55,781 nt of DNA, taken from contig CACCHS010000003.1 of assembly GCA_902545825.1 (NCBI GenBank), positions 1 through 55,781 of the forward strand, read 5' to 3'. Source of the DNA: an uncultured Pelagibacteraceae bacterium (lineage in GTDB: Bacteria > Pseudomonadota > Alphaproteobacteria > Pelagibacterales > Pelagibacteraceae). Position numbers and translations under genes: made by a program. The notes under the pieces were generated by a model. The model had not been told where the DNA came from, did not search any database, and saw only the letters and a program-made list of their open reading frames with translations. Below, piece after piece: positions 49,283 through 55,781 of this stretch (position 1 is its first letter; each line of letters starts with the position of its first letter).

Positions 49283-50217
49283 ATTTTTTCCTGAAGTCTT
49301 TCAAAAACTTTTTCAGGACTTAACTTACTTAAATCATTTACCTGGATAGCTTTAAAATTTTCTCTTTCGATACTAACTTTGAATGCAGTTGTATGAGGTC
49401 CAAATAAACTAATACCTTTTGCGTTTAAATGAGCTGCCATATGTGCTGGACCAGTATCATTTGCTACTACAAAACAACTTTCTTTTATCAAAGATGACAA
49501 CTGAGAAATATTTATAGGCTTTCCATTATCTAAAATGCAATCGGCATTAATTTGTTTAGCTTGCTCAATCTCATTAGGACCAGGTGCAACAATAATTTTA
49601 TAGGTGTTATTTAAATTAGTTTTAATTAAATCAATTAACTCATTATAATACGGCCACTTTTTTTGAGTTAGATGTGGAGAGCAAAATGGAAATAACAAAA
49701 TATATTTATCTAAATTAAATTCTGACTTCAATTTTGAAATATTTTCACAACTCCATGAAAAATCAGGTCTCAGTGTATGTTGAGTCTTTAGTCCAGAAAT
49801 TTTAAGTTGATGTGTGAATCTATCTAAAACTGGATTTTTATCAAATTCCTCTTTAGATTTATCCTTTGGTATTGTTGTTTCAGATGATGACCAAACATTA
49901 AAATTTGATTGAGGAAATAAAATTTTTTTATAAAAATTTGTTCTTGATGAATTTTGTAAATCATAAACTTTTGAGAAATTATATTTTTTTATCTTTTTCA
50001 TTAAAAGATAAAGGTAGATCAAATTAAATCTAGATGCTCTTTTATCTAAAATTACATCTGTTAAATATGGATTTTTTTTAAATAAGTCAAAATATGGTTT
50101 GGTTGTTAATAAATAAATTTTATCCTCTTTATGATTTTCAAATATATCTTGAATTACCCCACTTGCTTGCGCTATATCACCTAAAGAACCATGTTTGATT
50201 ACTAAAATATTAGACAT
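49279..50217 (-). CDS. Glycosyltransferase family 9 (heptosyltransferase-like)
   Basis: ILVIKHGSLGDIAQA N-terminus, VVANDTGPAHMAAHLNAKGISLFGPH. Confidence 0.88.
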   Translation of the reverse strand: MSNILVIKHGSLGDIAQASGVIQDIFENHKEDKIYLLTTKPYFDLFKKNPYLTDVILDKRASRFNLIYLYLLMKKIKKYNFSKVYDLQNSSRTNFYKKILFPQSNFNVWSSSETTIPKDKSKEEFDKNPVLDRFTHQLKISGLKTQHTLRPDFSWSCENISKLKSEFNLDKYILLFPFCSPHLTQKKWPYYNELIDLIKTNLNNTYKIIVAPGPNEIEQAKQINADCILDNGKPINISQLSSLIKESCFVVANDTGPAHMAAHLNAKGISLFGPHTTAFKVSIERENFKAIQVNDLSKLSPEKVFERLQEKI

Positions 50218-50249
50218 ATTTTTAACAATTTAACATAGAATAATGTTTT

Positions 50250-50639
50250 ATGAATAAAATACTAGTTGAAGTATCTGTGGGTGAGCTATTAGATAAATTA
50301 TCCATATTAGAAATTAAAAAAATTAGAATCAAAGATCCTAGTAAGCTTAATTTTATAAATGAAGAATATGACATTTTAAAGAATCAGTTTGAAAAGAATG
50401 TAAAAATTGACAATAAATTAAACGATCTTTTTAAGGAGCTGAAGGACATAAATAATAAATTGTGGGACATAGAAAATGAAAAAAGACTATGTGAAAAAAA
50501 TTCTGATTTTGGTGATGTTTTTATAAAGACTTCGAGAGATATACATTTTTTAAACGACAAAAGGGGAAATATTAAATTGGAAATCAATAATCATACTGGG
50601 TCAAAAATTAAGGAAATTAAAGAGTATACTGGATATTAA
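50250..50639 (+). CDS. DUF6165-like small protein
   Basis: KILVEVSVGELLDKLSILEIKKIRI; pairs with a glycan gene; family name from memory. Confidence 0.6.
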   Translation: MNKILVEVSVGELLDKLSILEIKKIRIKDPSKLNFINEEYDILKNQFEKNVKIDNKLNDLFKELKDINNKLWDIENEKRLCEKNSDFGDVFIKTSRDIHFLNDKRGNIKLEINNHTGSKIKEIKEYTGY

Positions 50640-51307
50640 AAACTATATTTTTTCTCTAAAAATTTAATTAAGTTGTGAATTAAAAAAGTCAAAAATAAAT
50701 ATATTCCACCAGCTACAATAAAAACTTCAATCGGCTTAAAGGTTGTTGAGATAATATATTTTGCTACACCGGTTAGATCCATTAGTGTAACTGTGCTAGC
50801 TAAAGATGTTCCTTTTAACATTAAAATTATTTCATTTCCATATGCAGGTAATGATTGTCTAATCGCAATTGGTATTTGAATTTTAAAAAAAATAATTTTT
50901 GATTGAATCCCTAAACTTTTACCTGCCTCTATTAAACCTGGTTTAATTGTCTCAAATGCAGATCGTAAAATTTCAGATGTATATGCCCCTGTGTTTAAAG
51001 AAAAAGCTATAATTGCACACCAATAAGGTTCTTTTAAAAATATCCATAAAAATGATGATCTTATAAATTCTAATTGTCCTAATCCGAAATAAATTATAAA
51101 TATTTGAACCAATAACGGTGTACCCCTAAAAAAATAAGAATATCCATAAGCAAATTTATTAATAATAGGATTTTTGTTGATTCTCATAATAGAAAACAAA
51201 ATTCCTAAAATTAAACCAACAACTAAAGAAACAGATAAAAGTTTCAAAGTTATTAGAGTTGCATTAAGTAACTTTGGGAAACTACTTATCATTAAATCAA
51301 AATCCAT
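50636..51307 (-). CDS. PAAT-family ABC transporter permease (HisM/OccM-like)
   Basis: YFFRGTPLLVQIFIIYFGLGQ, NTGAYTSEILRSAFETIKPGLIEAGKSLGI. Confidence 0.9.
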   Translation of the reverse strand: MDFDLMISSFPKLLNATLITLKLLSVSLVVGLILGILFSIMRINKNPIINKFAYGYSYFFRGTPLLVQIFIIYFGLGQLEFIRSSFLWIFLKEPYWCAIIAFSLNTGAYTSEILRSAFETIKPGLIEAGKSLGIQSKIIFFKIQIPIAIRQSLPAYGNEIILMLKGTSLASTVTLMDLTGVAKYIISTTFKPIEVFIVAGGIYLFLTFLIHNLIKFLEKKYSF

Positions 51308-51999
51308 TAATATCCTTTGCTATATTTAATTTCCAATCGGTTGATAAATTTCATGCTTAAGTAAGTTAATAGTAAGTATAAGACTGCGGCAAATGAATAG
51401 AAAAATAATGGATCTCTTGTAGATCCTGCAGCAATGTATGATTGTCTCATAATTTCAACTAGTCCTGTTACAGATATTAATGATGTATCTTTAAGTGTTA
51501 TTTGCCAAACATTACTTAAATTAGGGATAGCTAATCGTAACATTTGAGGCATGATTACTTTAAAAAAGTGAATTGGCTTCTTTAAACCTAAAACCTTTGA
51601 AGCTTCAAACTGACCTTTATCAATTGATTGAATAGCCCCTCTGAAAACTTCAGTTGAATATGCTCCAGAAATTATACCTATTGCAAATGATCCTGTGATA
51701 AATGCATTAATTTCTATATACTCATTGTAACCAAAAATAGATGCAACATACATCACTGCACCACTACCGCCAAAAAAGAAAAGATAAATTACTAATAATT
51801 CAGGAACACCTCTGATTACAGTTGTATAACAATTAGCAATAAGATTGAAAAATTTATTGTTTGATAACTTTAAAGGAGTAAAAATTAATGCAAAAAGAAA
51901 GCCAATAAACATTGCTGTTATTGAAACAGCAAGAGTCATCAAAGTAGCAATGAATAACTCATCACCCCAACCAGTTTTTCCAAATGCTAGAAGTTCCAT
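51307..51999 (-). CDS. PAAT-family ABC transporter permease (HisQ/OccQ-like)
   Basis: YTTVIRGVPELLVIYLFFFGG, GAYSTEVFRGAIQSIDKGQFEASKVLGL. Confidence 0.9.
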   Translation of the reverse strand: MELLAFGKTGWGDELFIATLMTLAVSITAMFIGFLFALIFTPLKLSNNKFFNLIANCYTTVIRGVPELLVIYLFFFGGSGAVMYVASIFGYNEYIEINAFITGSFAIGIISGAYSTEVFRGAIQSIDKGQFEASKVLGLKKPIHFFKVIMPQMLRLAIPNLSNVWQITLKDTSLISVTGLVEIMRQSYIAAGSTRDPLFFYSFAAVLYLLLTYLSMKFINRLEIKYSKGY

Positions 52000-52005
52000 A
52001 AAGAC

Positions 52006-52030
52006 TGGCGACTATATATCATAGTCGCCA
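52006..52030 (-). other. Intercistronic stem-loop between binding-protein and permease genes
   Basis: TGGCGACTAT-ATATC-ATAGTCGCCA: 10-bp perfect stem, 5-nt loop; little T-run before the permease ATG, so more like an mRNA-stabilising hairpin than a strong terminator. Confidence 0.75.
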
Positions 52031-52043
52031 AATCTAAAATTAA

Positions 52044-52871
52044 TTACATAGATGCGTCGAAGCCAAACCATTTAGTAGCAATTCTACTAATGTCTCCATT
52101 TTTTCTCGCTTTATCTATGGCTTTGTTAAATGCTTTTAAAAGCTCAGTGTCATCTTTTCTTATTCCAACACCTACGCCATTTCCAAATGCACCACCAGAA
52201 AATGTTGGTCCAACAAGTACCACTGGTTTACCTGATTTTTCTGCATAGTCTGTGAATGCTACTGCTGCAGCTAATGCAACATCACATCGACCAGAAGTTA
52301 AATCTAAGTTTACTTCATCTTGTGTCTTATATGTTCTTACGTTTATTTTACCTACATCACCAGACTCTAAAAAGTTTTGGTGAATTGTAGCAGTTTGTGT
52401 ACAGACTGTTTTTCCAGCTAATGCAGAAGTCAAAGTTTTAAGATCTTTTTTTACTGCACCTGTTTTTTTTGTAAGATTGATTCCTTCAGAAGTACTTATT
52501 CCTTCAAGATCTGAGCCTTTCATTACAGCAAGTGAAGCTACTTCATCAGCATAGCCTTGTGAAAAACTAATTGCTTTTTGTCTTTCTGCAGTTATAGACA
52601 TTCCAGCCATTATTGCATCGAATTTTCTCATTATAAGAGCTGGTATCATTCCATCCCAGTCCTGCTCAACGATTTCACATTGTTGTCCAATGTATCTACA
52701 AAGTGTCCAAGCTAATTCTACTTCAAAACCAATTAATTTGCCTGAGGCATCTTTTGAATTCCATGGTGGATATGCACCTTCTGTTCCTATTCTTATTTTA
52801 TCAGCATTGGCAGATATTGTTAAAAATAGACTTATCAATAACCCTAAGCTGAATTTTTTAATTATACTCAT
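52044..52871 (-). CDS. PAAT-family amino acid/opine-type periplasmic binding protein
   Basis: Signal peptide, KIRIGTEGAYPPWNSKDASGKLIGFEVELAWTLC, DWDGMIPALIMRKFDAIMAGMSIT. Confidence 0.9.
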   Translation of the reverse strand: MSIIKKFSLGLLISLFLTISANADKIRIGTEGAYPPWNSKDASGKLIGFEVELAWTLCRYIGQQCEIVEQDWDGMIPALIMRKFDAIMAGMSITAERQKAISFSQGYADEVASLAVMKGSDLEGISTSEGINLTKKTGAVKKDLKTLTSALAGKTVCTQTATIHQNFLESGDVGKINVRTYKTQDEVNLDLTSGRCDVALAAAVAFTDYAEKSGKPVVLVGPTFSGGAFGNGVGVGIRKDDTELLKAFNKAIDKARKNGDISRIATKWFGFDASM

Positions 52872-52928
52872 TTAACCTCCAAATTTATATTCAAAAGTAT
52901 TTCACAAAATTTAAAATTTAAAAAGAAA

Positions 52929-53972
52929 TTATTTATTTATTGAAGATGCAAAATTCCAAGAACAATCAAAGCTTGGTATATAGATTCTATCTAAGGATGT
53001 ATTACCAAAGCTTTTTTGAAACAAATTTAACCATTTTTCTACTTGCTTAGGTTTTTTATCTTGGCTGCCAACTTGTGCTGTAATTGTTCCATCAGATTTT
53101 AAAATTCTTTTTAGAGATTTTATGTTTTTTGCTGCAAGGTCTATACAATATTGATCATCATTCAAATCAACAAAGATTTTATCATACTTATTGTCCTCGA
53201 CTTTTTTAATACTCTCAAAAGCGTCACCCCAAACACACTTAACAGAATTTTTAGTTGTGGCTTTTTCCCCAATTTTAGATAAATGTTTTTCACAAACTTT
53301 TACAACCTCTGGATCAAGCTCATACCAATCAATTAAGTTAAAACCTTTTGAAATTAATTCTCTTGCTACACCACCATCTCCACCACCAATAATTGCTGAT
53401 TTATCTTTGTTTGGATTAAGTTTAATACCAGAATTTACGAAAGTTGAACTATATAGGTGCTCGTCTTTTTCAGCCACTTGTAATTCATTGTCAATAAACA
53501 AGGATTTACCAAACTGTTCTAATTCTAAGATTTCAATATGTTGTCCTACTTTTGAGGTAAAATCCTCTAATACATTTTTAACCATATAATATTTTCTTAA
53601 TCCTGGTGAACTATAAATATCATCATAATAACTTACAGTATCTCTATTAAACTCTTTTTTTACGATACGTTTATGTTTAATTTCTTTTTTTAATATATCT
53701 AATGCAACGATTGGATTTACTTTTCCACAAGTAAAAAAATCGAAGCTAATTATCCCTTTTTCTGGAAAAGTATGGAAACTAATATGACTTTCCGCAAGTA
53801 ATGCTACTAAGGTAAATCCTTGTGGTTCAAATTTAAATTTTGAAATTTCTAAAACGGTTACCTTTGCTTTTTTTGCAATTTTATAAACAAGTTTTTCAAA
53901 AAATTTTGGTTCATACTCTTTTTCAGTACCAATTATATCAAGAGTTATATGCTCACCTACTTTTTTACTCAT
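52929..53972 (-). CDS. speD-speE: Fused S-adenosylmethionine decarboxylase (SpeD)-spermidine synthase-like (SpeE) protein
   Basis: N-terminal SpeD motif LLAESHISFHTFPEKGIISFDFFTCG (processing Ser, His, Cys); C-terminal spermidine synthase domain (FGKSLFIDNELQVAEKDEHLYSS, AIIGGGDGGVARELI); one continuous 347-aa ORF. Confidence 0.92.
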   Translation of the reverse strand: MSKKVGEHITLDIIGTEKEYEPKFFEKLVYKIAKKAKVTVLEISKFKFEPQGFTLVALLAESHISFHTFPEKGIISFDFFTCGKVNPIVALDILKKEIKHKRIVKKEFNRDTVSYYDDIYSSPGLRKYYMVKNVLEDFTSKVGQHIEILELEQFGKSLFIDNELQVAEKDEHLYSSTFVNSGIKLNPNKDKSAIIGGGDGGVARELISKGFNLIDWYELDPEVVKVCEKHLSKIGEKATTKNSVKCVWGDAFESIKKVEDNKYDKIFVDLNDDQYCIDLAAKNIKSLKRILKSDGTITAQVGSQDKKPKQVEKWLNLFQKSFGNTSLDRIYIPSFDCSWNFASSINK

Positions 53973-53983
53973 AATAAAACACT

Positions 53984-54643
53984 TTAATTTTTTTTATAAT
54001 TTTTAGTCTTTTCTAAAATTTTATTCATTTCTTCAAATGAAAGAATCTTAGGATTACCTAACTTTATTGTATTTATATATTGATGACAAATATTTTCTAT
54101 TTCTTCTGCCAGTTCAAATGCTTGATCCAAATTTTTTCCAAATGCAACCTGGCCGTGGTTTGACATTAAACATCCTTTTCTTTCATTCAAAGCTTGAATT
54201 ATATTTTTTGAGAGTTGCTTAGTACCAAAAGTTGCATAATCTGCACACTTAATGTCGTTACCCCCAGCCAAAGCAACCATATAATGAAATGCAGGAATAT
54301 TTTTTCCATGTGCAGATACTGCAGTAGCAAAAGGAGAGTGAGCGTGTACTATCGCTATAGCATCTGGTTTGTTTATATAAATATCTTGATGAAATTTCCA
54401 CTCTGAGGATGGGTTTAATCCAAGATCTATAATTTTTTGTTCATTTTTCTTTTCATCCATCTCAAGAAAAACAATTTTGTCTTCCTGTAAATCATTATAT
54501 TTTATACCTGAAGGTGTAATGAAGAAACCTTCTTTGCCACTTAAATCTGTTCTAACGGAAACATTTCCTGATCTTAAAGGTGAGAGGTTGGTATCATTTA
54601 GTTTTTTTGCATATTTAATAACCTCTAGTTTTAAATTAGTCAT
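53984..54643 (-). CDS. Class II aldolase/adducin family protein (FucA-like; possible methylthioribulose-1-P aldolase)
   Basis: SPLRSGNVSVR, FITPSGIKY, SSEWKFHQDIY, AIVHAHSPFATAVS, CADYATFGTKQLS, CLMSNHGQVAFG. Confidence 0.85.
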   Translation of the reverse strand: MTNLKLEVIKYAKKLNDTNLSPLRSGNVSVRTDLSGKEGFFITPSGIKYNDLQEDKIVFLEMDEKKNEQKIIDLGLNPSSEWKFHQDIYINKPDAIAIVHAHSPFATAVSAHGKNIPAFHYMVALAGGNDIKCADYATFGTKQLSKNIIQALNERKGCLMSNHGQVAFGKNLDQAFELAEEIENICHQYINTIKLGNPKILSFEEMNKILEKTKNYKKN

Positions 54644-54846
54644 TATTTTTTAAGTTTTTTATTTATCTCATTTTCACAAAAAATTTTGATATCATTAATA
54701 TTTTTATCTTTATTAATTTTTTTTTGCGCAATAATGCAAGCTTTCATTGACTTCTCAAGACTAAATGAGCCGTATTCTATTCTTGAAACGTAAAGCATCA
54801 AGAATGCAATTATTAAAAATAATATAAAATATAAATTTTTTTTCAT
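54643..54846 (-). CDS. Hypothetical small membrane-anchored protein
   Basis: 67 aa; N-terminal TM (LYFILFLIIAFLMLYV); overlaps mtnA and abuts the aldolase gene. Confidence 0.6.
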   Translation of the reverse strand: MKKNLYFILFLIIAFLMLYVSRIEYGSFSLEKSMKACIIAQKKINKDKNINDIKIFCENEINKKLKK

Positions 54847-55781
54847 TTAAATAATTTTTTTAAACCATCTTGAGATGCTTCACAAATTCCTCTTTCTGTA
54901 ATTAAACTTGTTACATATTTCGCGGGGGTTATATCAAAAGCAATATTCATTGCTTTACTTTTTTTTGGATAAATTTGTATTTTTTTAATATTTCCATCTT
55001 TATCTATCCCATCTATAAATGATAACTCATTTGAATTTCTCTCTTCTATAGGAATATCTTTGAAATTTTTAATATTCCAATCAATAGTTGAGCTTGGAAG
55101 TGCTACATAGAAAGGAACATTGTTATCATATGCTGCGAGGGCTTTTAAATAAGTTCCAACTTTATTGCATACATCCCCGTTTGCTAAGGTTCTATCTGTT
55201 CCAACTATACACATATCAACTTCACCCCTTTGCATTAAGATCCCACCTGTATTATCTGCAATGATTGTATTCTTAATGCCCTCCTCATTTAACTCATAAG
55301 AGGTAAGATTTGCACCTTGATTTCTTGGTCTTGTTTCGTCAGCCCAAACGTGAACTGGAATACCTTTTTTGTGAGCATGATAAATTGGTGAAGTCGCTGT
55401 ACCCCAATTTATGGTCGCTAACCACCCAGCATTACAATGAGTTAAAATATTGACCGTATTCTTTTTTTTATTATAAATTTCCTCAATTATTTTCAGACCA
55501 GTTAATCCAATATTTTTGCAAAAATTTATGTCTTCTTCGCAAATTTCATTTGCTTCACTCTTAGCTATTTTCAAAATCTTATCACTATTGACACCTGACA
55601 ATTTACTCATCATTCTTTCAACTGCCCATTTTAAATTAATTGCAGTAGGTCTTGAACTAATTAAATTTTCTGCAGATTTGTTTAAAAATGATTGATCATT
55701 ATTTTCAAGAATTGCTAAGACTAATCCATAAGCTGCTGTAGCTCCTATTAATGGAGCTCCTCTTACCTCCATTACTTTAAT
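54843..55781 (-). CDS. mtnA: S-methyl-5-thioribose-1-phosphate isomerase, partial (N-terminus beyond window)
   Basis: IKVMEVRGAPLIGATAAYGL (frame open to window edge), HCNAGWLATINWGTATSPIY, DETRPRNQGANLTSYEL, IVGTDRTLANGDVCNKVGTY. Confidence 0.94.
   Translation of the reverse strand: MKVMEVRGAPLIGATAAYGLVLAILENNDQSFLNKSAENLISSRPTAINLKWAVERMMSKLSGVNSDKILKIAKSEANEICEEDINFCKNIGLTGLKIIEEIYNKKKNTVNILTHCNAGWLATINWGTATSPIYHAHKKGIPVHVWADETRPRNQGANLTSYELNEEGIKNTIIADNTGGILMQRGEVDMCIVGTDRTLANGDVCNKVGTYLKALAAYDNNVPFYVALPSSTIDWNIKNFKDIPIEERNSNELSFIDGIDKDGNIKKIQIYPKKSKAMNIAFDITPAKYVTSLITERGICEASQDGLKKLFK

Noticed and set aside
53191-53589. 132-aa plus-strand ORF antisense to the SpeD-SpeE gene
   Set aside because: Fully inside a strongly supported CDS on the other strand; Ser/Pro/Thr-rich composition typical of antisense translation; no recognisable domain.
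1-55781. CRISPR arrays, prophage, transposons, tRNA or rRNA genes
   Set aside because: No spaced direct repeats, transposase/integrase/phage-like proteins, or recognisable tRNA/rRNA stretches in the short intergenic regions.

Overview
AT-rich, very gene-dense bacterial chromosomal window. Gene content and streamlining look like a SAR11/Pelagibacterales alphaproteobacterium (inference, no search was run). I recognise about 57 protein-coding genes. They include a partial PQQ-type dehydrogenase (left edge), CinA-like protein, sfsA, map, a purB-C-S-Q-L/bolA/grxD run, glycan-type enzymes, rpsD, trmJ-like, a DUF1989 protein, cimA, cysS, nadE, class II DAHP synthase, glmS plus a GlmU C-terminal domain, gph, prpD-B-C, nrdAB, a phosphohexomutase, bcp, malonyl-CoA decarboxylase flanked by two TauE/SafE proteins, dusA, a TRAP transporter, a CoA-transferase, rpoZ, two carbonic-anhydrase-like proteins, a PAAT ABC transporter, a fused speD-speE, a FucA-like class II aldolase and partial mtnA (right edge). 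I saw no rRNA, tRNA, CRISPR array, phage or transposase. The most interesting items are: (i) the SpeD-SpeE fusion beside a FucA-like aldolase and MtnA, suggesting spermidine synthesis coupled to an MTA-to-DHAP salvage shunt; (ii) a TRAP/CoA-transferase/malonyl-CoA decarboxylase/TauE neighbourhood suggesting dicarboxylate (malonate-like) use; (iii) stem-loops at both binding-protein/permease junctions; (iv) a GlmU missing its uridyltransferase half; (v) extreme gene-boundary compaction, with shared TTAA stop codons and divergent starts only 11 bp apart. No clearly novel defence or mobile system was found.
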